Shown here piece by piece: positions 1 through 10,200 of a DNA stretch of 42,536 nt. A model generated the notes under the pieces. That model did not search any database and was not told the DNA's origin. It saw nothing but the letters and a program-made list of their open reading frames with translations. This DNA comes from Acidobacteriaceae bacterium (lineage in GTDB: Bacteria; Acidobacteriota; Terriglobia; Terriglobales; Acidobacteriaceae): positions 1-42,536 of the forward strand of contig PLFY01000144.1 of the NCBI GenBank assembly GCA_003138365.1, in the 5' to 3' direction. Each line of letters starts with the position of its first letter. Position 1 is the stretch's first letter. A program made the position numbers and the translations under genes.

Positions 1-131
1 ATACACGGCGCTACACTTTTTACGGGTACATAACCAGACGGTCAGAGACCTAGTCCCCTGATCTCTGCCCTGTGGCATAATTTCTTAACTCACATTCTTC
101 TATTTTTTCTTGCACGGAAGGAATTCTGTCC

Positions 132-1727
<1,596 letters not shown>

Positions 1728-1746
1728 AAAGCAGATTCCCGATCGG

Positions 1747-1770
1747 GTAGCTGGAATCCAGCTACTTGTT
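1747..1770. terminator. Bidirectional hairpin between convergent genes
   Basis: Perfect 8-bp stem GTAGCTGG / CCAGCTAC with loop AAT, followed on the plus strand by CTTGTT. It lies between the pckA stop and the stop of the convergent amidohydrolase gene, so it probably ends both transcripts. The T-tract is short. Confidence 0.55.
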
Positions 1771-1780
1771 CCACGGGCTG

Positions 1781-3493
1781 TCAGCGGGTCACAAATCCTG
1801 GTCCGCGCAGCACTTTTCCCGGTAGCGCACCGGTCATTCTTCCACTTGCGATCACGGGAACACCGTTCACCAGGACATACTCCATTCCCTGCGAAAGCTG
1901 GTTGGGCTGTTCAAAGGTTGCCAGGTCACGGATGGTCATTGGATCGAAGATGACCACATCTGCCCACATGCCCAGCTTCAGCACGCCGCGATCGGAAAGC
2001 CGCATCTGCTGAGCGGGCAGGGCGGTGAACTTGCGGATTGCATCCTCAAGGGTAAGCGCATGTTCCTCGCGCACATATTTGCGGAGGATGCGGGGGAAGG
2101 TTCCATAGGCTCGCGGATGGGGATGTTCCTGACCGAGAAGACCGTCTGGAGCCGTGCCCTGCGAGTCGTTGTCGATGGAGACCCAGGGCTGCCGCAGGGC
2201 CAGAACGACATCGGGCTCGCTCATGCCGAAGACAGCGACTTCAGTGAATGCCTTGTCCCGGATCAGCAGGTCGCACAGCGCATCAATGGGGTCTTCGTTC
2301 CACATTGCCGCCACTTCAGAGAGCCGCTTGCCTTGAAGCGGCACAAGCTCAGGATTCTGGACGACGGAAATCAAGATCGCCTCGGGGCCGGGAATCGCCT
2401 GCCATTCGTTGTCCCAGCCGCCGTTGGGGGTAAGCAGATCTTTGCGAATGCGGGCACGGGTAACCGGGTCCTGCAGACGCTCGATCAGCCTGGCGTCGCC
2501 TCCGTCATGTGCCCAAGGCGGAATGAATGCGGAAAAGGTGTTGAACCAGGCGGTGTATGCATAGGTATTGGCACCGATGTCCACGCCAGCGGCGCGAGCT
2601 GAATCGATGCGGGCGACAATCTGCGGCATGTGGCCCCAGTTGGCCTTTCCGGAGACTTTGAGATGCCAGATCTGGACCGGGATATGCGCCTCGCGGCCGA
2701 TTCGAATCGCCTCGTCGATCGCCTCCGGCTCGGCATCTCCCTCGCTGCGCATGTGGGTTGCATAGATGCCGCCAAACTTCGCCGCTTCGCTGGCCAGGGC
2801 GATCAACTCCCCGGTCTTTGCGTAGGGTGCGGGAGAATATTGCAGCGCCGTGGAAAGCCCTACCGCTCCATCGAGCATCGCCTTATTGACGAGCGCTTCC
2901 ATCAGAACCAGTTGCGCAGCCGTTGGTTGCACATCGGCATCGCCCAGCACCATTTGCCGAACACTTGTTGCCCCCACATAGCTGGCCATATTGATTCCCA
3001 TGCCCTGGTGTTCCAGGCGGGCGAAGTATTCCTGGAAGGTTGTCCAGTCGGGAGTGATCTTCAAATGATCGTATTCGGCGCGATCGGCTGCGATCATCGA
3101 GGGATTGAGGGGAGCAACGGAGTTGCCTTCGCCGGTAATCTCCGTGGTGATCCCCTGGAAGATCTTCGAGGGCAGACGTGGGTCCACGAGCACGGTCAGC
3201 TCGGACTGGCCAAGCATATCGATAAACCCCGGCGCAACCACTTTGCCCAGGGCGTCGATGGTTTGCCGGCGCGGGGTATTGGTCAGGTCGCCGATGGCCG
3301 CAATCCTGCCTGCGCGAATCCCGATCTGGCTGGAGTACCAGGGCGAACCAGTGCCATCGACGATGCGTCCGTTTACGATCACAATGTCGAAAGGCTCGCC
3401 CTGGGAAGCGTCAACGGCTGCCCCCGTGGAGTTCTGTGGCCGCAGTGTTCCGGCGGAAAAGAGCATCAACAAGCAAAGGGCAACAGTGCGCAT
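1781..3493 (-). CDS. Exported amidohydrolase, N-acyl-D-amino-acid deacylase (D-aminoacylase) type
   Basis: Amidohydrolase-superfamily protein of about 570 residues with a hydrophobic N-terminal signal (MRTVALCLLMLFSAG). The start at 3493 is chosen because AGGAGG stands 7 bases before it; the reading frame stays open upstream to 3541 without a better site. D-aminoacylase-like features are the N-terminal NGRIVDGTGSPW strand, GITTEITGEG (about 114-123), ATHMRSEGD, IWHLKVSG and the C-terminal GMWADVVIFDP. Family members release D-amino acids or dipeptides from N-acylated forms, which would suit the wall-recycling genes nearby. Odd point: the usual HxH metal pair after APGFID is replaced by MLGQSE (about 93-98), and the bridging Cys position reads Glu (TGEG). 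The substrate is therefore uncertain. Confidence 0.85.
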   Translation of the reverse strand: MRTVALCLLMLFSAGTLRPQNSTGAAVDASQGEPFDIVIVNGRIVDGTGSPWYSSQIGIRAGRIAAIGDLTNTPRRQTIDALGKVVAPGFIDMLGQSELTVLVDPRLPSKIFQGITTEITGEGNSVAPLNPSMIAADRAEYDHLKITPDWTTFQEYFARLEHQGMGINMASYVGATSVRQMVLGDADVQPTAAQLVLMEALVNKAMLDGAVGLSTALQYSPAPYAKTGELIALASEAAKFGGIYATHMRSEGDAEPEAIDEAIRIGREAHIPVQIWHLKVSGKANWGHMPQIVARIDSARAAGVDIGANTYAYTAWFNTFSAFIPPWAHDGGDARLIERLQDPVTRARIRKDLLTPNGGWDNEWQAIPGPEAILISVVQNPELVPLQGKRLSEVAAMWNEDPIDALCDLLIRDKAFTEVAVFGMSEPDVVLALRQPWVSIDNDSQGTAPDGLLGQEHPHPRAYGTFPRILRKYVREEHALTLEDAIRKFTALPAQQMRLSDRGVLKLGMWADVVIFDPMTIRDLATFEQPNQLSQGMEYVLVNGVPVIASGRMTGALPGKVLRGPGFVTR

Positions 3494-3710
3494 ACGGTTC
3501 CTCCTGTGCTGCGGATCGAAGGGCAACGGCATGGTGGCCATTGCGCCTACATCCTGGAATCATTAGCCTTGGCGCGAACTTTCGCAAATCCGGACACGGG
3601 GCAGCAGGCCGGCCTGATTCGGAATTGTCGCGATTCAGGAGCAAGTCCTGGAAAGAAACAAAGATGCAAGTTCAACAAAACAAGACGTCGTCATGGAGTT
3701 CTACGGACTC

Positions 3711-3789
3711 CCACCCATCGGACAAAAACAAAGACGTCCGATGGATGGGGCACAGGTTCATCTCCCGTGGGTCGGCAACGCCGGTGGGG
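3711..3789. repeat. Palindromic intergenic repeat, copy 1
   Basis: Thirteen-base arms at 3711-3723 and 3736-3748 (left CCACCCATCGGAC) pair with one mismatch around a 12-base A-rich loop. They are followed by GGGGCAC, a TTCATCTCCCGTGGG segment and a second small hairpin, TCGGCaacGCCGG. The same order of parts recurs at 3855-3948. The unit lies in the 520-bp gap between the divergent promoter side of the amidohydrolase and the 3' end of the L,D-transpeptidase gene. No protein-coding gene is supported in this gap. Confidence 0.7.
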
Positions 3790-3854
3790 AACTACAAAGA
3801 AACAGGATGGAAGAAGGAAAGGCCCGATGGCCGACGGTCGGCATTTGTGCTCTC

Positions 3855-3948
3855 CCACTCATCGAGCAAAAAACGCTCGATGAATGGGGCACGGAGCATT
3901 TGTGGAGCGTTTGAAGTTTCATCTTCTGTGGGTCGGCTGCGCCGGTGG
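3855..3948. repeat. Palindromic intergenic repeat, copy 2
   Basis: Arms at 3855-3867 and 3875-3887 (left CCACTCATCGAGC) pair with one mismatch, at the same stem position as in copy 1, around the loop AAAAAAC. GGGGCAC, TTCATCTTCTGTGGG and TCGGCtgcGCCGG follow, as in copy 1. Three stem positions differ from copy 1, and each change is matched on the opposite arm, so pairing is kept. Confidence 0.7.
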
Positions 3949-4016
3949 ACGACTGCCAGGACCATGTGAAGCAGATATGAGAATAACCGCGGCGGTCATG
4001 GACATTGGTTTAGATC

Positions 4017-4814
4017 TCAAGACTCCCCTCGCGAGTCCAGGGACTTTGGCAGCTTGGGCAAGTGCCAGTTCTTTCTCTGCTTCTTGTACTGCACAAGCGG
4101 CAATTGCACGAGCATTGGATTTCTGGCCGGATCGAGCCATGCAAGCAAGGCTTCAATCTTCTCTTGGGGCATGGCTGTGCAGCCAGTGGTTCCCTGCCCC
4201 GGACCGCTCCAGATGTGCATGAAGATGCATGACCCGCCAGCAGGAGCGGGTGGATTGGCGTTGTGGTCGACCACGATCCCAAAGCGGTAAGCCTCATCGG
4301 ACCGCAACATCTGTTCAGAACTGTGCCAGTCTGGGGAAACGGTTGCGCGATCCAAGACGCGGTTGTAGAACCTGGAAGCACTGTCATCCACGCATTCAAC
4401 GGACGGTGTGAGGACGATGTAGGGCATCTTCCATCCGGGCGGCTGCCGCGGGTCATAGCCAAAGGCGGTACTCAGCCGGAAGATTCCTGCCGGCGATCTT
4501 CCGTCCCCTTCTTTCTTCACCGGGTCAAGCAGGCTGCGCGCGGCGGGGCTATCTGTTGGCAGGACGCCGGCGCCCCATCCCATGCCGTTCTTTCCCACTA
4601 CGACTGGGATTGCGTCACCGGCCAGTTTCCATCTCTTGTTTCCATTGGCGCGCTCATACCGAAGCAAGACGCCTTCCACCGCGTTCCAATCATGAGTAGT
4701 GACCACAACCATCTGCGTGGACGATGGGAGCACGCGGCTTTGCGCCGACTGCGCAGAAGCGGCCAAAGCGCTATTGAAGATAACTGTGCAAATGCAAAGG
4801 AAATGCAGCTTCAT
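4017..4814 (-). CDS. Secreted L,D-transpeptidase (YkuD-like) catalytic-domain protein
   Basis: A 265-residue protein with a signal peptide (MKLHFLCICTVIFNSALAASA). The C-terminal half carries the YkuD-type active site: His200 in FMHIWSGP and Cys212 in TTGCTAM, with the conserved spacing and the SxGC-like TTGC box. KEGDGRSPAGIF (about 101-112) is the conserved strand before the active site. L,D-transpeptidases cross-link peptidoglycan peptides or attach proteins in the periplasm; this short, single-domain form may be a carboxypeptidase-like or stand-alone member. AAGGA lies about 10 bases before the ATG. It is co-directional with the permease gene upstream (75-bp gap), and the two may be cotranscribed. 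Confidence 0.82.
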   Translation of the reverse strand: MKLHFLCICTVIFNSALAASAQSAQSRVLPSSTQMVVVTTHDWNAVEGVLLRYERANGNKRWKLAGDAIPVVVGKNGMGWGAGVLPTDSPAARSLLDPVKKEGDGRSPAGIFRLSTAFGYDPRQPPGWKMPYIVLTPSVECVDDSASRFYNRVLDRATVSPDWHSSEQMLRSDEAYRFGIVVDHNANPPAPAGGSCIFMHIWSGPGQGTTGCTAMPQEKIEALLAWLDPARNPMLVQLPLVQYKKQRKNWHLPKLPKSLDSRGES

Positions 4815-4889
4815 GTTTCTTCATCCTTCCGCGGCGATCCGGTGGCGAAACGGATGCTGACACAAGATTATGCGCGTCGATCTCCCTTT

Positions 4890-6302
4890 TCATCGGTAGT
4901 AGCTCTCTTCGGTTGGAATGGAGGCTCCATACCGGCGGCGCACGAACCACAGGACGGGCAAGCCGAGCAGGATGAGGGCGGTTCCGAGCAGGGAGCCTTT
5001 GAGATTGCTCAGGTAGCTGGCGACGAGAACGGCGGCGGCACAGAGGACGAAGATGGCTGGCAACACTGGGTATCCCCAGACTCGGTAGGGGCGCGGCGTG
5101 TTGGGGCAGGTACGGCGGTAGACGAAGACGGTGGTGGCGGTGAGCATGTAGAAAAGCCACTCGGCAAAGACGGCGAGCTCAAAGAATTGCTGGAAGCGGC
5201 TGAGGAAGAGCAGCAGGATGGTTGAGAGTATTGCCTGAATGACGAGCGAGGTGGAGGGGGACTGGAAGCGCGGGTTGATGTGGGCGAACTGTTGAAAGAA
5301 GAGGCGGTCGCGGGCAGCGGCAAAGGGGACGCGTGCGCCGGACATGATGGTTCCGTTGAGTGTGACAAAGATGCTGAGGGCCATGGCGGCGGCGACGAAC
5401 CCGGCTCCGGCGGGGCCGGCGACGACGGTGAGAGCGGCGACGGCGGGTCTCTCGCTGGCGGCGATTTGGGCTGCGGGGAGAATGTATTGGATGGCGGCGT
5501 TGGTGGCCATGAAGAGCGCGCCGACGATGAAGAGTCCTCCGATGAGGGCGCAGGGCAGGCTGCGCTCGGGACGGCGGACCTCGCCGGCGACCATGGTCAG
5601 GTCGTTCCAGCCGTCGTAGGCCCAGAGTGTGGCAATGAGCGCGGCCATGAAGCCACCAAGGCCGCCGACGGCGTGAGGCAGCCTGGTGGTGAAGTTGGAC
5701 AGGGAACCTGTGGCAGAGGCAAAGCAGAGGCCGGCGACGATGAGGATAAGAATGACTTTGAGGATGGTGAAGACCAGTTGAAAATCGGCGGCCTTCTTGA
5801 TGCCTAGATAGTTGAGGCCGGTGAAGAACCAGGTGACGGCAATGGCGAAGACCTGGGACCAGGCGAGAGGAATGGGACTGCCGATGGCTGGCGCCGAGAG
5901 CCAGTGGAAGGCGGGGAAAAAGCCGAGTGTTCTGGCGAGTCCGATGGTGACGGCGGCAATGGAGGCGGGCTTGGCGACGGCGAACCAGGTCCACATGTAG
6001 AGGAACGCCGAGGTGTCGCCATAGGCGCCGCGAAGGTACACGTATTCGCCGCCGGCGTAGGGCAGCATGGCGCCCAACTCGGCATACGTCATGGCGCCGA
6101 AGAGCGACAGCAGTCCGCCGACGATCCAGGCAAGATAAACGAGGGCGGAGGAGCCGACGTCTTGCATCATCTCGCGCGGGACGAGGAAGATGCCGCTGCC
6201 AATGATGGTGCCGACGACGATGGCCGTAGCCTGGCTTGGGCCGAGGACGCGGGGCAGGTCGGCGGAAGGGTGGTGGGCTGGCGCGGAGAGGGGCTCGCTC
6301 AT
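4890..6302 (-). CDS. Amino acid permease, APC superfamily (LAT-like)
   Basis: About 470 residues with roughly 12 hydrophobic segments. The APC signature GTIIGSGIFLVP lies in TM1, and YAELGAMLPYAGGEYVYLRGAYG in the TM2-TM3 region. A WNDLTMVAGEVRRPERSLP segment is typical of the LAT/amino-acid exchanger branch. It should move amino acids across the inner membrane. The start at 6302 (MSEPLSAPAHH) is preferred because the 13 residues before it look non-coding; no strong ribosome site is visible for either choice. The 75-bp gap to the L,D-transpeptidase gene suggests one minus-strand transcript. Uptake of alanine or glutamate freed from wall peptides is a plausible role but is inference. Confidence 0.9.
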   Translation of the reverse strand: MSEPLSAPAHHPSADLPRVLGPSQATAIVVGTIIGSGIFLVPREMMQDVGSSALVYLAWIVGGLLSLFGAMTYAELGAMLPYAGGEYVYLRGAYGDTSAFLYMWTWFAVAKPASIAAVTIGLARTLGFFPAFHWLSAPAIGSPIPLAWSQVFAIAVTWFFTGLNYLGIKKAADFQLVFTILKVILILIVAGLCFASATGSLSNFTTRLPHAVGGLGGFMAALIATLWAYDGWNDLTMVAGEVRRPERSLPCALIGGLFIVGALFMATNAAIQYILPAAQIAASERPAVAALTVVAGPAGAGFVAAAMALSIFVTLNGTIMSGARVPFAAARDRLFFQQFAHINPRFQSPSTSLVIQAILSTILLLFLSRFQQFFELAVFAEWLFYMLTATTVFVYRRTCPNTPRPYRVWGYPVLPAIFVLCAAAVLVASYLSNLKGSLLGTALILLGLPVLWFVRRRYGASIPTEESYYR

Positions 6303-6569
6303 GCGGTTAAGAGAGGGTAGCACGGAACCCCCCGGACCCACCGCTTCCGCAATGCACGAGAATCCAAACCGGCAATTCGCGCCCTGGCCTGCTTCGACCA
6401 GAGCGTTTGCCGTTTGACGCCACTCAAGCCTACCCAGGCATCGAAGGCACTTCGTTGGCGCATCGGAGAATCGCCCCGATGAGGTGGGAGTGCGATCGCA
6501 AAGGCTGCTTCTTCCTGCCTGTTTCCCGGCGCGAGCACCCCCTTATTGAGTTTCCTTATGCAATCCTGA

Positions 6570-6597
6570 TTGACAAAGCGCCTTGGATGGATATACT
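6570..6597 (+). promoter_or_regulatory. Sigma-70-like promoter for the TonB receptor leader
   Basis: TTGACA at 6570-6575, a 16-base spacer, and TATACT at 6592-6597. This is a near-consensus housekeeping promoter pointing at the TonB receptor gene, with transcription predicted to begin near 6604. That leaves an unusually long leader of about 670 bases. The 6303-6569 stretch upstream holds no gene I can support. Confidence 0.6.
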
Positions 6598-6604
6598 AAG
6601 TCAT

Positions 6605-6624
6605 CCAGTCATCTATATGACTGG
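6605..6624. promoter_or_regulatory. Operator-like inverted repeat at the predicted transcription start
   Basis: Perfect inverted repeat CCAGTCAT-CTAT-ATGACTGG directly after the -10 box. This is where a repressor would block initiation. The symmetry and 20-bp size suit a dimeric GntR- or LacI-type regulator. The GntR protein encoded at 23126 is a candidate, but nothing in the sequence proves the pairing. Confidence 0.5.
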
Positions 6625-6770
6625 GCTGGTCAACCAAGATGCCCGAGTCACCGAGGCATATAATGGGGCCCTGATTCTTGCTTTGAAGCAATTTGCTCCG
6701 TCTTCCGCGGCGATTCCTCATGAGCCATTTTTCAGCTCTGAGAAAGCTCAAATAGCGGTAAAGGAAAAGT

Positions 6771-6810
6771 GAATGCAACTCCTTCTCTGGCAGCATGTTG
6801 CATTCTTTTT
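6771..6810 (+). terminator. Terminator-like hairpin inside the TonB receptor leader
   Basis: Nine-bp perfect stem GAATGCAAC (6771-6779) / GTTGCATTC (6797-6805) with a 17-base loop, followed by TTTTTC. It is about 200 bases after the predicted start and 470 bases before the coding region. It could be an attenuator, or it could mark the end of a short leader RNA. The stem is not GC-rich, so its strength is uncertain. Confidence 0.4.
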
Positions 6811-6894
6811 CTCTCAAGATTCCGGACCGCAGAGCTGACTTGGAACTTGCGCCATATTTCACTTTCCAAAACGGGAGGTATGGGTTCCGTTTCC

Positions 6895-6925
6895 TTTTCA
6901 GCGCAGAAATAGTCTGCTCTGAAAA
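6895..6925. repeat. Strong inverted repeat in the TonB receptor leader
   Basis: Thirteen-base arms TTTTCAGCGCAGA (6895-6907) and TCTGCTCTGAAAA (6913-6925) pair with one mismatch around loop AATAG. No T-tract follows, so it is not an obvious terminator. It could be an RNA structure or a protein-binding site. From here to 7277 I see no further element except the ribosome site of the receptor gene. Confidence 0.45.
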
Positions 6926-7277
6926 TGGGATTCCAGATCTCAAACTTCAACTGGCACCAGGGCATTTTCAGCCCGGCAACAGAGTTCCTTCAAACGGTAT
7001 GGTCTTCGCCGTGCCGTAACAAGGAGCGAGAATCAAGGGCTTCACTGGTTGTGGAACAACTCGACGCGTGGGCAGAATCCGTGCCGATCTGGAGATGGAA
7101 CAGCATCGCCAAGGGCGGACGGATCGTTTTTGGAACCTTCTGACTGGATCTGCTTTCTGCGGTATCCGCAAAACGAGTCTTCCCGCAACCTGTTCAGCTT
7201 CTGACGGAATGCCGCACACCTGGCCTGAAAAAGCTCTAAGTCCGCTCAACCAGAAAAACTTTTGGAGGCAATAGACC

Positions 7278-10200
7278 ATGATGTCGTATAAATTCCCAAA
7301 ACGTGTCCTTGCCCTGTTGATCGGAGTGGGGCTGGCGATTGCTGGCAGTCACGCGCCAGCGCAAAGCGTTTCAGGCAGCATCAGCGGCACGGTGACGGAT
7401 CCCACCGGAGCCGTTGTGGTGGGCGCCACGGTGACGCTCACCAACACGGACCGCGGCGAGGTCATTCGCGTTTTGACCACCAGATCCACAGGCTATTTCA
7501 CCGCGGAATCACTACCCCTCGGCACCTACACCGTGAGTATTGCGGATAAGGGATTCAAGACGGAAGCCGTAACGGGCCTGGTGCTGCACGCTACCGACGC
7601 TCTGACCGTCAACCGCGCTCTGCTGCCTGGCGGCGCCAATGAGGTCGTCTCAGTCACCGCCGACGAAGCCCAGCTCGATATGCAGGATGCAACCTCGTCC
7701 AGCGTAATCAGCGGGGATGAGTTCAATGAGTTGGTGCTAAACGATCGCAACTACGAGCAATTTCTCACGTTGCAGCCCGGTGTCGTCTATGGCGGCACGA
7801 CCGATCAGTTGTGGGTGGGATCGACGGCTGCCAGCGGAACGTCGAGCGTCGTGAACTTCTCGGTCAACGGCGCGCGCGATACCTCCAATAACTGGACCAT
7901 TGACGGCGCCGACAACGTGGATCGCGGAGCCAACCTTACGCTGCTTACTTATCCCAGTGTGGATGCCATCTCCGAAATCAAGACGTTGCGCGGCCAGTAC
8001 TCCGCGGAGTTCGGTCGCAGCGCCGCGGGCCAGGTAGACGTGGTCACGAAATCCGGAACGAACGCTTTCCACGGGAGCGCATACGAGTTCTTCCGTAACA
8101 ATGTGCTCAATGCGAACGCATGGGGGAACAAGCTGGTTGTGCCATTCACGCCCCGCTCCATCCTTCGCTACAACGACTTCGGCGAAACCGTCGGCGGTCC
8201 GGTCTGGATTCCCCACATCTACAACGGCAAGGGCAAGACCTTCTTCTTCTTCTCCGATGAGACGCGCAGGACGGTACAGTACACCTCCGGAACGGCCCTC
8301 GTCCCCGACGCCAACGAGCGCGCGGGCAACTTCAGCAGCGTCTGGTATCAGCCCACTAGCACTACCTGGAGCACGGGACCGGTGTCGGTGTGCACGGCCT
8401 ATAACACATCCACTGGAGCCTGCACCGCATACGGCAGCCAGGTCCCGACCATCGATCCGGTGGCAAAGGCCTACCTCAAGGATATCTACAGCCTTATTCC
8501 GCTGCCGCCGAGCACGGCTGACATCGCAGCCGGCCTGGATCCGCACTCGCTGCAATCCACCGTGCCCAACATTTTCAACAACAATCAGGTCTTTGTTCGC
8601 ATCGACCAGGGCTTCGGGCAGAAGCTGAACGTCTTCTACCGCTATCTCCACGACACGTTCCCTTCGGTCTCCGGCTCTGGAACATTCAGCGCTACTCCCA
8701 TCCCGGGCCTCTCGACCACCATCACGACGAATCCGGGCACGCAGCATATGGGCCACGCCACTTATCTCTTCTCGCCCACCATGCTGGCGAACTTCGGTTA
8801 CGCGTACTCGAGCAACGCGATTTTCACTACGCCCATCGGCGCTTTCACCTCCGCGGCCTCCACCGACGTCACCCCAACCCTGCCCTACACAAACGTGCTC
8901 GGCGTAATTCCGGCCCTCGCGTTTACGACAGGCAACTCGCTTACCAATCTGGGCAGCACGGGCATCTATCATGACATCGACGAAAACCACAACGTCTTTG
9001 GCGACCTCACCAAGACGCTGGGCCGGCACACCATCATTGCGGGGGCCAGTTACAACCACTTCCAGAAGCAGGAGAACTCCACCGGAGGCAATGAGGGTGC
9101 ATTCACCTTTTCCGGTTCCAACACGGGTATCTCCTCTACCGTTGCCGGGCTGAATACGGCAACCTTTACCGACCTTGGTTTTGCCAACTTCCTCGAAGGC
9201 AACGCCAATGCCGGATTCAGCCAGGCCTCGACAGCCATTACGGTGGACATCCTGGAAAATATCATGGAGGGATTCGTTCAGGATAACTTCAAGGCTTCGC
9301 GGCGCTTGACCCTGAACCTGGGCGTGCGCTACGGCTACTATGGCCAGCCCGTCGACGGAAGCAACCGCCTGAGCAACTTCGACCCGTCCACCTACGTTGC
9401 CAGCAGCGCTCCCACCATCGGCAGCACGGGATTGATCTGCTTTTATTCAGCCACAGCATGCCCGAACACCAATGGCTACTTAACCACCAACCTGAATGGA
9501 AACCCCAATGCCGACTATTACCAGACCGTCAACTACATCGATGGCCTGATCTTTCCAGGCAATTCGAATGTTCCCAGCCAGCACTCTCCGTTTGGCAACA
9601 AGGTCGGCCAGGCGGACAACCATAACTTCGCGCCGCGCTTCGGCCTCGCTTACGACGTGTATGGCGACGGCAAGACAGTGCTTCGCGGCGGCTATGGATG
9701 GGCCTACGACGAGTCGGAAGTCAGCTACTACGAGACGTTGATCTGGAACAATGCGCCGGCAGTGGTCAGCTACGCGCTCTCGACCGCGGTGCTCGACGAC
9801 CCTGCCGGCACTGCGGCAACCATCGCTCCCTCGACGACACCGGGCCTTCTTGAAGCCACCCCGATCGCCTACCACACTCCGTACATCCAGCAGTACTCGC
9901 TCGACCTTCAGCAACAGTTGTCGCCGACCTTCATGTTCGACATCGGCTACTTCGGCACGCACGGCAATAACCTGCTTGGCAAAGTAAACGAAGATGAGCC
10001 GATACCCAATTCCTATATCGGCAAAATCTCGCCGACCAATGTTGCTTCCAGCTGCACTTATTCCGATGCCGCCGTGTATTCCGGCGCCTCCATTCCGGCG
10101 TACGTCAGCACCACCTGCGATCGCGGGCTCAACCAGGTAAGACCGTACCTGGGCTACGTGGCCATCGACACGGTCCAGTCGATCTTCACCTCCAACTACA

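Noticed and set aside
2630..3883. 417-codon open frame antisense to the amidohydrolase and across the repeat region
   Set aside because: It runs through the hairpin repeats and shadows a well-supported gene.
6407..6772. Open frame of 121 codons before the TonB receptor gene
   Set aside because: No ribosome site, no family resemblance, and it overlaps the promoter, operator-like repeat and hairpin, so it is better read as leader.
7737..9059. 440-codon open frame antisense to the TonB receptor
   Set aside because: Arg/Gly/Val-rich composition typical of the complementary strand of a GC-rich gene, with no motifs or start signals.
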